A stretch of DNA of 23,384 bases from Gracilaria vermiculophylla (taxonomy: Eukaryota; Rhodophyta; Florideophyceae; Gracilariales; Gracilariaceae). The stretch is taken from NCBI GenBank assembly GCA_019155205.2, contig JAHNZQ020000308.1, positions 5,886,330 to 5,909,713 on the forward strand, given 5' to 3'. The position numbers and the translations under genes are program-made. Of this stretch, positions 9,759-20,100 are shown one piece after another. Numbering within the stretch: the first letter of the stretch is position 1; every line of letters begins with the position of its first letter. Below the pieces are notes generated by a model. The model was not told where the DNA came from. It searched no databases and worked only from the letters and a program-made list of their open reading frames with translations.

Positions 9759-10467
9759 CTAGCCCATACATGGAGCAGCCAAACGATTGATTATATCAGC
9801 CCATACATTGCTCTCACCAGGTATATGCTCCATTGTAAAGTTGAATACAGCAACTCGTAGAGTACAACGGTGCCCTTTGTTAAAAACGTGTCGTGCTAAA
9901 TTCGCACTAGACCTGCTTGTCGACAGCATGTACGATTGATTCTTGAGGTCGGTGAAAAATGAGAATTCAGAACATGCCATTGTGTTGTGTATTAGTCTTA
10001 CAGTCGACGCGATAATAGCGTACGACGTTCTCTCAGACATTTCCCAGAGGCTAGATGACCCTCAAAACGATCTAGACATAAAACCTACAGGGGAAGGTTT
10101 TCGGTTTTGAGTTGCCTTTCCGGATCTAAACTCGCTTTGAATAACTTGATTAAGAACTACTAACCTTTTTGATACCCACGCATCTGTGAATAAGCATAGT
10201 CCTTTGTTGGTATCGAGGGTTGCTAAAACAGCCTATTCTTTGATCGCGGTAACGAGGCATTGAAATGCAATTTGATGCTCGTCCCCCTAGGCTGGGATAT
10301 AGCTGGTAATGAGAGGGGTTTTTTGCTAGTATGGTGCTATAGGTAACTGGCTTCAAATAAATCATGTAAATGCAAATTGAGTTTTGCAAAATTTAATATT
10401 GCAGTTCTCATCCAGATAGCACCATTTACTGGCTCTGTTAATCCATCATTAGTCGTATGTGCAGACA
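9759..10467 (-). pseudogene. Gypsy RT connection and RNase H (part 2)
   Basis: Resumes the RT/RNase H after the Tc1 element. Read leftward: TEPVNGAIWMRTAILNFAKL (near 10430), a frameshifted stretch around 10330-10210, GLCLFTDAW with the first RNase H Asp (about 10195), PSPVGFMSRSF followed by a stop (near 10075), SERTSYAII (near 10020; families have E-K-E here, so the catalytic Glu seems lost), FFTDLKNQSYMLSTSRS (near 9950), and the C-terminus FTMEHIPGESNVWADIINRL ending at TAG 9761-9759. RNase H degrades the RNA template during reverse transcription. Assignment is strong; function is lost. Confidence 0.82.
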
Positions 10468-10469
10468 TA

Positions 10470-11746
10470 CAGACTGTTTCAAAAAACATGCGACATGCTG
10501 TGAAATATGAAAAAAACCCCAAATGTATACTGTACGCCTACAAAAATAGGTTTCAGAAAAAAGTAAAGTCAAAAAACCGTTTCAAAAACATATGATCATC
10601 AATAACAAATCTTTACTGCGCGAAACTCAATAGTTTATTTGGCATCCATTTTGCTGTATATCTGTAAGGCAGCGTTTCGGCATCGAATTGATGTATTTCT
10701 CCACTGTTGCAACTGTTGCTGATTTCCAGCAATTTTTAACACAGTTTTTGAGTTCAAAAATTGTCTGAAATTGCCTTCCATGCACATAAACCATCCTCAC
10801 CTGCATTCCCCAAACTTTTTCGATTGGGTTCAAAACCGGTGAGCACGCCGGCCTCTCCAGAACAGATACCACAGACTCTTGTAGCCCACTTTTGATTAAT
10901 GACGAATTGTGTACAGGCGCATTATTCTGTTGAAGAATGAAATTTTCTTCATAGAAACATAAACCAAATGGTAGCAGATAATTGTATAAAACTTCTTGAT
11001 ATTTTTCCGCATACATGTTTGCTTCAATGAATGCAATTTACGTGAGACCTTTTTTAGAAATGCCCGCCCAGACTATTATGGAGCCTTTAACGGAATGCTT
11101 GGTATAAAATTCATGACGTTTCTTACGAAGATCGTGCCATTATAATTTGTAGCAATCTGGTCCGTCCAAATTGAACTTTTCTTCATCAGTAAAAGTAACA
11201 TTTTCCCATTATGTTTTTCAGTAGGCTTTTCCAGCACACCAATCAACTTTCTTTTGTTTGTCATGATCTTGAAGAAAGAAAGTTTTTTCATTTTTTTATT
11301 TCAAAAAAAATTTGTGCTGTTTATCTGCCTCCGCATAGTTGATTTAGAAACGTCAAGACTGACATTTATTCCAGTTGTTTTGCACGATACTATTGCCATG
11401 CACAGCTCCCTCTTAACTCCTCTTTTATCTGCTGGACTGAGGTTCTTAGGGCGTCCTGCAGATCGTTTCAATCCATATAGAGTCGGATGTTTGAGAAAAA
11501 TAGCGATTGTGACCCTAGAATGCTTCGAACCTTTAGCGATGGCACTGTTGGAATGTTTTTAGGCGTATACTTTTACGATTTGAAGCTGTTCTTGCTTGGA
11601 AAGTGGCGGATCTCGAACCATTTTTACTAGAAAGAAGACGTTGTACATATCCTTTTTAATATATTCTACATAGTCTATGTGCAAAACCCAGTCTCCAGTA
11701 CAGTTTTGACGCACTTTTGAGGGGCAATGATTTTTTAAACGCACTG
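10470..11746 (-). mobile_element. Tc1/mariner-like DNA transposon inserted in gypsy RT
   Basis: The element is 1,277 bp, a normal Tc1 size, with TA dinucleotides directly outside both ends (10468-10469 and 11747-11748). The ends are imperfect inverted repeats: CAGACTGTTTCAAAAAACAT at 10470, and on the other strand from 11746 CAGTGCGTTTAAAAAATCAT. The single broken transposase lies between. Gypsy RT sequence (YEALTN...) stops at the right end and continues (TEPVNGAIW) beyond the left end, so the insertion boundary is well supported. Confidence 0.85.
10627..11621 (-). pseudogene. Tc1-like transposase pseudogene
   Basis: Start ATG 11621-11619 (MVRDPPLSKQEQLQIVKVYA), then an N-terminal HTH-type region with an early TAA, GLKRSAGRPKNLSPADKRGV (near 11460), and after a frameshift the DDE domain. 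The first Asp lies in NVTFTDEEKFNLDGPD (near 11180). The second lies in ILQQNNAPVH (near 10925), where Tc1 proteins have QQDNAP/H: the catalytic Asp is Asn. The final Glu is in SPVLNPIEKVWG (near 10825). The frame ends at TGA 10629-10627. Several other stops lie at about 11560, 11215, 11205, 11140 and 11040. The enzyme would cut and paste the element at TA sites; this copy cannot. Confidence 0.88.
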
Positions 11747-11748
11747 TA

Positions 11749-12500
11749 TTAGTTAGAGCTTCGTACTGTCGCGGGTGAAAATTGACGCCTTTCTTGTTGA
11801 TAATTCACTCAAAAAATTGAACCTCATTTTTAACAAGTTGGCATTTGGAAGAATTGCGTTCCAGTCCCATTTCATGGCAGACATTAAAACCTGCACGCAA
11901 TCTTTCCTATAGAGAGGCAGAGTCAATGGCGTATTTAAGTAAGTCATTAAGATAAAAAAGGATCTCCTGATGTCCAAAAAGCTTCTGTAGATGATTGGAA
12001 GTAGGGTACGACATTTGTAGTACCGGGAAATACTTTGTTAGAAAAGTACACACCGAAAGACGTGTGAAATGAATGGCATTCGCGAGATATTTCAGCCAAT
12101 GTAAATCGCAAATATCCATAAAGGAAGTTAAAAATAAACCATAACTTCGATCCAGTAACCTATACAAGCATATAATCAGCACGTTACTTTGGCCAGACTG
12201 CTTTATCGGTCTGTGAATTGATAGGCGGAAGGTCAACAGTATTCGAAATCTTTCCGTACTGGGCTTTGGAACAGTAAGAGAAGCACATGTACACTTAGAA
12301 GAGTTGTTTCCTGTAAGATACCCACCCTCAATCAGTTCATAAAATTTGGTTTTCACAAATGAAATATGTTTGGGAGCGTAAGTATGCTGACGGACTTCGT
12401 TTGGTCCTTCATCATATTCAAACTCAATTTTCATTGATTAAACATCGGCAGGACATTCTTTCCAAACTTGACTGCGAAAATATCTTTGAACTCCAGGACC
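11749..12500 (-). pseudogene. Gypsy reverse transcriptase (part 1)
   Basis: Read leftward. Upstream VWKECPADV is followed by TAA, then MKIEFEYDEGPNEVRQHTYA (12434) begins the RT palm region: KFYELIEGGYLTGNNSSK, ASLTVPKPSTERFRILLTF, SYGLFLTSFMDI (the catalytic DFFKGF-type block is altered). FYLNDLLKYA stands where YLDD is expected, so one catalytic Asp is Asn. A frameshift near 11905 leads into RLRAGFNVCHEMGLERNSSK and GVNFHPRQYEALTN, where the Tc1 element interrupts. A -1 shift near 12480 separates it from the protease-side frame. RT copies the genomic RNA into DNA; this copy is inactive. Confidence 0.83.
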
Positions 12501-13216
12501 AAATTATTTAGAGCAAATTTAGCATTATTTTTCAGATGTTTCGACCCATCACTTGTCATACCATCGATTGTATTTTATAGATCATCTTCGCCTTGAAGCC
12601 ATACATTAACGTCTTTGTAATCGGTGTCACCATCCTCTTTCGATGGGAAGTTGTAATTTGATATTATATTACTGACCTTTGCTGGTTTTAGCCCTGAGTA
12701 TTCTACATTGACTTCCTTGGGCAATACGTTTAGTACCATTTTACTAACTTTGGCATCATTATCTTGTACTTTGATGTTGCCGTAGTTAATTGCAATCCTT
12801 CGTTCTATTTTGTCAGCAAAACGTCTTCAAAATTCAAACCAGAAGCAACGAGAAAAGGTAATTTCAAGTATTACTTCTTCGGCACATTCATTACCGTCAA
12901 TGAAATGCGTGCCATTGAGAGCAAGAATTTTGACATTTGTATGTCGAATTCGACATGTCCCAGCCACAATGTAGATCAAAGGATTGATCTGAGCATTTTT
13001 TTAAAGCCCTTTATGACCGGAAATAGCCTTAGCTTTTTCAGGGCGAGATATGAATCCAATAGGAAAGAATACGCCATTGCCTCCGAAGAATTTAAGAATT
13101 TTCACGGAGATTTCATCTCTATCCGCACCGGAATCAATTTGACAAGCAAACGTATAACCACCAATCTCAGCTTGGACGAGAGCAGAGTCTTCCTTTGTTT
13201 TAGCAGCTTTTAGAGC
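12501..13216 (-). pseudogene. Gypsy aspartic protease and linker to RT
   Basis: The minus strand gives LVQAEIGGYTFACQIDSGAD with the intact catalytic D-S-G at plus 13121-13135, preceded by a charged KSEPEKNALKAAKTKED tail of Gag. It continues through FFPIGFISRPEKAKAISG, a stop near 12990, and a linker NVLPKEVNVEYSGLKPAKVS to about 12640, then DYKDVNVWLQGEDD and a stop. The protease would process the polyprotein. A plus-strand open frame at 12764-13213 is only its shadow. The domain call rests on the DSGAD motif and its position between gag and RT. Confidence 0.72.
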
Positions 13217-14165
13217 GTTCTTCTCTGGTTCAGATTTTTCCAGCTCAGAAACATTTGGTTTCTTTTCTTGCTCCCTCTACTTTTCTTTTTTCTCTCGATA
13301 AGCGTCCAATAGCTTCTTGCCATATTCCTTTGCTGTCTTCGGGCAGTCTTTAACGGAGTGCTTACCGTCATACTCCGTGTCCAAAAAATCAGGTATATTC
13401 TTTTTGACTTTTATGAGGCAGGTAAAGTCGATAGTTTTTGTGTTCAACATTTCTTCTGTGAATTCGATTGTTGGCTATCTGAGTCCTTCTTCTAAATCTC
13501 ATTCTTCTTTCCTTTCGACTCATTACGACTTTGCAAGTACTCATGCAGCGGCTGGATATTCTCGAAAGTTTTAGCTTTGTCTGCTAATTGCTCTATGAAG
13601 GCATAGTAGCCAGCCTCCAAATCAGCCCTTGTCAATTTTAGGGCATCATCCATTCGCGCTTCCAAATCAGGCAGTTTTACGACAGAAGTAATATGCTGAG
13701 TAAGAGTTTTAGGAGCTGTTTGAATGAATTTCTAGCCTCTTCTTTCCCAAATCTCAAGATATTATACAAAATTTTTCATGTTTCGTAACCGTACATCTGC
13801 TTTGCTTGAATCTCTCTTTCTGTTTCGCTTGACTTTAGCAAGAATGGCTTCCAAAGAGACAGATTGGGTTCCACCCAGGATTTGCACCGACTTCTGCTAT
13901 ATAAAACATCCGTACACTGAGCTACTTCGGATACTTCAGCTCCAAACACACGAACCATTATCAACGACTTGAGACACGTAGTACCGAAATATGAACGGAA
14001 AGAAATGGCAACCAGTTTTGGTTGAACATCGATATCATCTTCATAGGCTTTTATTTCAGCTAAGAAGTCGAGGGCAGCCGTATTTGATAAAAACGTAATT
14101 TGTGGTGTTTTTATAGGAGCGATCAAGTTCGCAGTACCTTCAATTTCATTACTGTTTTCACTCAT
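13217..14165 (-). pseudogene. Gypsy Gag
   Basis: Start ATG 14165-14163 (MSENSNEIEGTANLIAPIKT), 53 bp inside the 5' LTR, which suits a gypsy gag start. The first 129 codons are open (FLSNTAALDFLAEIKAYEDD, then a Ser/Lys region ending KQMYGYET). Frameshifts and stops follow. A later frame gives KHSVKDCPKTAKEYGKKL near 13345, whose H and C spacing looks like the remains of a zinc knuckle, and then lysine-rich EKKKK sequence leading into the protease. Gag forms the particle. The N-terminal residues match nothing I can name, so the call depends largely on position. Confidence 0.65.
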
Positions 14166-14217
14166 GTTGAACTCTACCTCTAACTGCGCGCAGCTGGCAG
14201 TCTAAAGTTTTGCGTTC

Positions 14218-14668
14218 TGGATCACGAGGTTGGCTTAGTCGATGAACTCAATTGAGCTAGACTTGGTTCGCTTAATTCCGGGTAGTCAGAAACTACGGAG
14301 CCACTTCTCTCGATAAGAGTTGTTGAGAATGAAAGTAAAAGTTTTCGGAGAACCGGAAAAGATGTCAGAAACGTGTTCGAATAGACTCTCGTGCGGAAAG
14401 ACAAACTGAGCACCACAAAAGGACGCAAATTTATTGAGCGGCAGAACTCTTCTACGTCGGGCTCAATGTCAGAGATGATGGAGTTGACAATAGCTCGAAG
14501 CGAGGGTAAATTGTTTCGTTAAACACGCGACGGCAAAGCTACATACATCCTGCCTCATCTACACTTCTAATTCACTTAGATATTTTGCACTAGTGAATAT
14601 AATTTCCACATCGCTCGGCACAGCGAACGTGGCACGATGTAGTTCAGAAAGGATCTACTTCATGGCCA
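14218..14668 (-). repeat. 5' LTR of the nested gypsy element
   Basis: A 451-bp repeat homologous to 2903-3335 (TGG at the left end, CCA at the right end on the plus strand). It is longer than its partner, mainly through an indel near 14625-14645. About 70-75% identity by eye suggests a much older insertion than the copia element. Confidence 0.75.
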
Positions 14669-14815
14669 TTTTGCTTTTTATATGAAAACATTTAGGTCAC
14701 AAGTCAATGCTAGAAACGAGGTCACAACCGCAATCGAGAGTTTGTATGCTGTCACACTCATTGATGTTTTTCGAAACTTCATTTTTAAAGTAAGAAGTAT
14801 AAATCGTGTTCGTTT

Positions 14816-15262
14816 ATGCGAGTTGGAATCCACGTTCTTGGCATCACACCGACAGTCAAAGGAGAGCTTCCTTCAGAGACTTCTGCAAAGATTCAGTACT
14901 CGAACGCTAGAATGAGCATCAATCAAATCTCAAATATCGATGATCTTCTCAAATCCTGCTCCACTTCCGCTGCTTTAAAAATGCTGTACTACGTTCGTAG
15001 AACAAAGAAAGATTAATCGGAAGAAGAAAATGATGGGGAGAAAATAAATGTTGAAAAAGACGTAAAAAGTGGAACAGACGAAGAAATAGCAGACGACAAA
15101 GGCGATGAATATTTCAAAGAAGGCGAAGATAAATAAGATAGAAAAGATGATACAAACGATAAGACTGACACATGCGAGCTTCGTGGTAGCTTCAGAGATC
15201 CTGACTATGAGCAGACTGTGAGCGAAAACTGCCAGAAGTACGCTCTTGTTCGTTTAGATTAA
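14816..15262 (+). pseudogene. Unidentified acidic, lysine-rich coding relic
   Basis: One frame runs for 149 codons with only two internal stops (TAA at 15014-15016 and 15134-15136) and ends at TAA 15260-15262. The first part is mixed (IQYSNARMSINQISNIDDLL, then CSTSAALKMLYYVRRTKK). Between the stops and just after the second one, the protein is dominated by Asp, Glu and Lys (for example SEEENDGEKINVEKDVKSG, TDEEIADDKGDE). The tail is more ordinary (RGSFRDPDYEQTVSENCQKY). I recognise no domain. It could be a transposon accessory or Gag fragment, a captured host exon, or chance. It lies between the gypsy 5' LTR and the Tigger-like element, and no start can be chosen with confidence. Confidence 0.35.
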
Positions 15263-15469
15263 ATTGTAGCTCTTTAGTGGAGCTGGATTGTTTTGAGGCA
15301 GCAAGCGCGTTCAGCATATGAAATTAAGGGTAATTTTCATAATGATATCGAAGATAGAACGTGTAATGATTCACTTTCTAAATATTTTTTTCTTACCTTT
15401 AAGGCTCGGCACTATTGTGATGAAGCTGTTGATGGTCAGGGATTACTGATTCAAGCCTCAATGATAGTA

Positions 15470-17468
15470 CAGGGGGGGGGCCTAGATATAGGTCCACTTT
15501 GAGTAGTGCCACCCTCTAATTAGTGCTACCCCAAAGCACGTGGCACACCTATAGGGGGTCTCGAAACCAGCCGCCCAGTTCAAACCTTCTAATGCCACAA
15601 CGACCTCTCTTGCGACAAACTATGGTAGCACCGAAATCCAAACCGATCTAAAAGAGGACGAGGCTCACTCTTGGTCAGCAAATAGAGATTGCTCGCATGC
15701 TCTCTCAAGGCCATAATGCGAGCACTGTCATATCTCAGTATTCTATATCTCGTCGCACAGTTACCGACATCAAGAACAGATTTAAAGCTTTTCTTGCACG
15801 TCAGCACAACAGTAATCTGTGCTTGCAGACAATATCAATACGACCGCCACTTCTCCCACTTATCGACGAAAAGACAGTGATGTTTGTCCAAATTTCGCGA
15901 TCTGGCAAGATGCTGGTGACAAAAATGGTACTGCAGCAAAAGGCTTTAACGGTGCGCGACGAAATACTACGAACGACCTCCAATGAAGATGAGAAAGGCC
16001 GACTCCAACAATTCCGTGCTTCAAAAGGATGGGTGTATAATTTCATCAAACGTTTCGCATTGCGGTCAGTGTCACTGTCCCGCGAAGCAGGAAGTGCCTC
16101 GGCGCTAAAGGTTGCGGTGGATATGAGTGCCTTGCGGGAGAGACTCAGAAATTACGATGTTGATTTCATCTTCAATGTCGATGAAACGGGACTTTTCTTC
16201 AAACTCTTGCCTCGACGCACTTACATAGCAGTCAATGAAGCTCGAAAATCAGTTCGTGAAACAAAAGCGATGAAAGCCAAGGATCGTGTTAGTGCGTACG
16301 TTTGCACGAATACAGATGGGTTTGCTATACTACCGATGGCTATTATTGGCTCTGCAAAGAATCCAAGGTGTTTTCGTCTTGGGTCACCCCCTGTCCCATA
16401 CTTTAGTCAGCGCAATGCCTGGTTCGACTCTACTACCTTTCGAACCTGGTTCCTCGATATTTTATTTCTATTTATTCGAAGTTTTTTACTTCACGCCCAG
16501 GTGTGTTGTTGATGAACAATTGCGGAACGCATGGAACGGACCTCGCAGATGTACGAGAACAGGTGCAATTAATGACACTGCCACCAAACTGTACTTCCAA
16601 ACACCAGCCTATGGACTTGGGCATTATTGCAGCCTGAAAGGCACGCAATAGGGGTCTTCTTCTGGGCAAGATCGTGAAAGAGATCGAAACCCGACAGCAT
16701 CTTCGGCAGGCCTGTACAGCGAAAAGAGGAATGCGTGGTCTTTGCGACGGATTCCATCCTCATATGCTAGATGTAGCCTATATGGGTCAAGAAAGTTGGA
16801 ATGAGGTGTCTGTGATAACGATTGCGGAATATTGGAGAAAAACGCAAGTGTTGCCGGTGCATTTTGCGGCAGAGGTGAACGCAAGTGAAGGAAAAATGTC
16901 CTATAATGTTGCGGACAAAGAGCTGGTGAAGGAAATGGTGAGTGCAGTGAAAGACCTTTCACTTCGTGATGTGGGTGATGATGCTTTTGTAAGCCATTTA
17001 GATGACTGTCCGGGAGAGGAGGAGGTTAAGAGGTGGTTGAACATTGAAGAGGATGACGAAATCAGGGAAGCGTTAGTTCATGACGCTTTGGAATCGGCAA
17101 TGAATTTGAATCTGCTGAGGAGAGAGAGGAGCAGCGCACTTGCAATAGCGACGATGACGATGGCCACATTGCCTCTCTGCCTTCGGAGACTGGCATAAGG
17201 TTTTAGTTTGACTGCATTGAGAGCATTGCTATTGAAATTGATGTAAGGGATGCTGTTTATCACTTGCAGAAGGCCAAAGCAGCTCTCCTATGCGCAAAGC
17301 GAAAGGAAAACGGTAGAGCACGGCGCCAAATGCATATTACAAAGCTATTGTAAAGGAGAAGGATAGTATACGTCAATGCTTTGAAGGAACTTTGAATATT
17401 GCTTGATTCGATATAGTGCCAATTGTTTGCGTCTGGCACAGGGTAACACTATATTGAGTACCCACCTG
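15470..17468 (+). mobile_element. pogo/Tigger-like DNA transposon
   Basis: The element is 1,999 bp, flanked by TA at 15468-15469 and 17469-17470. The left end begins CAG followed by eight more G, then CCTAGATATAG. The right end, read on the other strand from 17468, is CAGGTGGGTACTCAATATAG. The shared CAGG, G-run and ATATAG blocks support short degraded inverted repeats. The transposase relic 15622-17353 lies inside with 150 bp and 115 bp of flanking non-coding sequence. TA duplication and CAG ends suit the pogo group of the Tc1/mariner superfamily. Confidence 0.75.
15622..17353 (+). pseudogene. pogo/Tigger-like transposase (CENP-B type) pseudogene
   Basis: ATG 15622 starts MVAPKSKPI, then TAA at 15649-15651. 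The same frame goes on with an N-terminal HTH (LTLGQQIEIARMLSQG, SISRRTVTDIKNRF), a CENP-B-like second HTH (about 15830-16060, with GWVYNFIKRF), and the DDE core. First Asp: FIFNVDETGLFF (about 16170). After a frameshift between 16460 and 16507 comes LMNNCGTHGTDL (about 16510), where the family has MDN, so the second Asp is Asn. Then HQPMDLGIIAA followed by TGA, where a Trp is expected (16636). The C-terminal part (16674-17198) has GLCDGFHPHMLDVAYMGQ and an acidic tail. Another shift near 17140 leads to a coiled-coil-like end (AVYHLQKAKAALLCAKRKEN) at TAA 17351-17353. Dead copy. Confidence 0.87.
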
Positions 17469-17476
17469 TAACTGCT

Positions 17477-17668
17477 TTACGGAAACCGCAAAGAATTCGC
17501 AGTTAAATATTTCTGAATAGACACACCTCCCGCTAAACTGGTGCTGCCTTGAAGCTCTGCTACTCGGTGTCTGATCTTTTCAGTGCCGGGCTTCGAAATC
17601 ATGCCCAGCTGAACATTCATGTCGTTGGAAAACAGATGAGCTATATGCGCTATGCTCTCTTGTGACAC
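17477..17668 (-). other. Short open frame sharing a motif with the 9.6-kb hairpin
   Basis: A 63-codon frame (MSQESIAHIAHLFSNDMNVQ...) starts from TTG, not ATG. Its beginning overlaps the sequence at 17623-17667 that resembles the hairpin arm at 9587-9630. The rest (GMISKPGTEKIRHRVAELQG) is unlike anything I know. It may be a fragment of an unnamed repeat; I do not claim a gene. Confidence 0.2.
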
Positions 17669-18599
17669 CCGGCGTACATTTAACTACTTTAACTTTCAAC
17701 TCATCTTACATTGTGCATAGCGCTACGGAGCGGTTTCCATATCTTCATTCGAAAATAAACGTATTGAAATGTTTCGGCATGGCGAGACTGAGAAAGAGAA
17801 AAAGATACCCCCCAATCAACTTCTCCACAGGCTCAAGGAAGTCATACCATGGGCACTAGCACTGCTTTAAATTACAGCACAACAAATATTCGTGAATAGA
17901 ACGAGCATCATAGCCAAAAGAATCATAAACGGTTACAAAACCGTGCCTCTGCTGACCCAGTTTCCACTCCCTTTGTAGCATCTAAGCTAACCATTATTCT
18001 TATTAGTCACCCAAAAACCAGACGAAAGACAGACTGCTATAAAGGTTCGAGGTGAGTATGGTCCGCATCGATATCTGCCCGAAACCAAAATAAAATCCGA
18101 AGTTTCTGGAACGCAGAAAACAGCCAAATGTTACTTAGGGCCGTTCTATGGCTTTATTTACGCGGGAACGAAAAACTGGAAACCAATCTGTAACCAAAAA
18201 CTTTTTACATGTTGCAAACCGTGGTTTTGACTGCGACACCAGAGATATCATCCGAACAACATCGTATGGATCAAAGAATTGAAAGACGACCTGCGTGCAA
18301 AGCTGATGAGTACTTTCGTTTGTTGCATGTGCACAGTGATGTTTGTTTGACAAATTTATGCGGGTAAAGCTTATCCATTGTATGTTTAGGGAACAACTTG
18401 GTCAGCAATCCAAAGACCCATGATCTGGACTGATTTCCTCGTTTTACAATGATTTGGAATTTCCACTTGCTGCAAACTTAGCGTTAGCTGGTGGAGTCAC
18501 GCGCGATGACATCCGTGTTATTGATCCAGTCCATTGCGCACATTTCCGAGACGAGGGTGTGCTGGAACGAGAATTTGGGAAACTCAGTACTAACTCCTG
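17669..18599. other. Stretch without recognisable gene
   Basis: No domain or repeat boundary is visible. Short frames such as 17662-17859 (+) and 18353-18135 (-) have no family signature. Near 18600 the sequence passes into gypsy RT. Confidence 0.4.
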
Positions 18600-18631
18600 A
18601 CGAGAGCCGGACTTCATGCGCCTGATTTCGA

Positions 18632-20100
18632 ACTCAATGAGGTCCAATAGATATTTTAAAAGGGCTTTATCGAGCTCTACAACTCTGAATGGGGCTCTCC
18701 AGTGTTGTTTATGAAGACAAAATACGAATCCTAGAGGTTCTGCATTGACTAAAGACGCCTCAAGGAGGTGACGGTACGTGATTCGTACCCGATACCCCGT
18801 ATGGATGATGTATTGACTCTATACGTGACGCGTTCGCTTTCTTCACACTGGATGTCAACAGTAGCTATTGGCAGATGGAGATGGATGACTCTGATGAGGA
18901 TAAGACAACGCTGACTTCCAACTGTCGAGTTCTCAGATTCCTGAGGATGCCATTTGTATTGAAGAATGCACCCGTTACGTTCCAAGGAGCGGTGGACATA
19001 ATAATGTGGAAGGTGAAGTGGCAGTATGCCCTGGTGTATATTGAAGATATCATTGTAACCTAGAGTATCATAAGGGAGCACGTTATGCATGTTAAGCACG
19101 TGCGCCAATTACTGAAGGATGCTGGGCTCTCATGAAAGCTTGATAAGTGATTGCTTTTCAAGTTCTCAGTGGATTACCTGGAGCACGTTGTACTTCCGGG
19201 CTACTTACTGCTTTTCTCGAGGACTCCAGACTCCATTAAGGAAGCTCACCCTTCCACGAACCAGCCAGAGCTCCACAGCTTCTTGCGGTTGTATAATGTC
19301 TTTTGGAGGTTTGTCCTGAATTTTTCCCGTAATGCAACGCCGTTAAATCACCTCTTGGAAAGAGATGATCCGACGCAATTGGCCCCCTTGACGGACGAAG
19401 AGTTTGGAGCATTTCACACCTTGAAGATGAGACTAGTAGAGCCACCGATTTTGCTTCTAACGAAGCCAAACGGCCGGATGGTGCTGGACAGAGACGCCAG
19501 TAATATCACCTCGGATGTGGTCTTCTAAAGGAATAACCTAAAGGTGGACTTCAACCTATATGATACCGGAATCGTAACCTTTCACCAACGGAATGGAATT
19601 ATTCCACCTCTGAGCGCGAATGTCTCGCCATTGTATAAGCGCTGTTGCTTTTACGCCCATACTTGAAAGACGGGCGTTGCACCTCGAGGACGGACCATGC
19701 ACCACTGAAGTGGATACTGTAGTTGACGGATGCTTCCAGTCGCCTGGAGAGGCAGAGAGTACGCCTCCTGGAGTACGCGTTTGACGTTGTCCACCGCCCT
19801 GGCATAGAACACCAGGCAGCGGACGCTTTTTCGCGTATTTCTACCAAGGGTGAAGATAAAACAACGTTAGAGACACTATTCCATGTATAGTTATCGAGAA
19901 CGCTGATATAAAATAAGCATCTGAAGAAGATTGCTTGGAATGCTGTGAACGTGGAGGCATGTTTGGTGGAATCCTGGAGGTAATGGCTTTAGTCAAGGAC
20001 GAGGAAGAAGTTCTACCCATCACCGTAGCGGAAATCCTGAAGGAGCAGAGTACTGATGAGTATTGCAAAGAGTGCCTCGCCACTGTGGGGACTCCACAGT
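18632..20100 (+). pseudogene. Second-lineage Ty3/gypsy RT, RNase H and integrase-linker relic
   Basis: RT starts with GFIELYNSEWGSPVLF (18661), then TAG and TAA interrupt the RFCID and RRLKEVTVRDSYPIPRMDD blocks (about 18730-18810). After a frameshift: FFTLDVNSSYWQMEMDDSDE with the first catalytic Asp (about 18850), FLRMPFVLKNAPVTFQGAVD, and YALVYIEDIIV (about 19040), where YIED replaces YLDD. The thumb and connection follow (VDYLEHVVLPG, ELHSFLRLYNVFWRFVLNFS), then RNase H: MVLDRDAS (19490), SERECLAIV (19609), RTDHAPLKWIL (about 19700) and VVHRPGIEHQAADAFSRI (about 19840). The stretch LPITVAEILKEQSTDEYCKE (20020-20080) is the linker before integrase, after which homology stops. It differs clearly from the other gypsy element in motif wording, so two lineages are present. 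Confidence 0.88.

Larger units (their letters stand above)
2903..14668 (-). mobile_element. Old Ty3/gypsy LTR retrotransposon, host of two nested insertions
   Basis: Two homologous direct repeats, 2903-3335 and 14218-14668, bound a minus-strand series in the order expected for a Ty3/gypsy element: gag (14165-13217), protease (about 13216-12940), RT (about 12500-11749), RNase H (10467-9759), integrase zinc-binding part (9585-9089), integrase core and C-terminus with chromodomain-like tail (4379-3427). Copia (4380-9088) and Tc1 (10470-11746) insertions interrupt it. Without them the element is about 5.8 kb, a usual gypsy size. LTR termini are TGG...CCA, but I find no matching target duplication (flanks acgtgt and ttttgc). 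Every domain carries stops or indels, and RT has lost a catalytic Asp, so the element is inactive. The PR-RT-RH-IN order separates it from Ty1/copia. Confidence 0.85.

Noticed and set aside
12764..13213. 149-codon plus-strand open frame
   Set aside because: It is antisense to the gypsy protease (IDSGAD at 13121-13135) and has no domain signature.
2897..14674. Target-site duplication of the outer gypsy element
   Set aside because: Flanks acgtgt and ttttgc do not match; the LTR ends may be shifted or the duplication has decayed.
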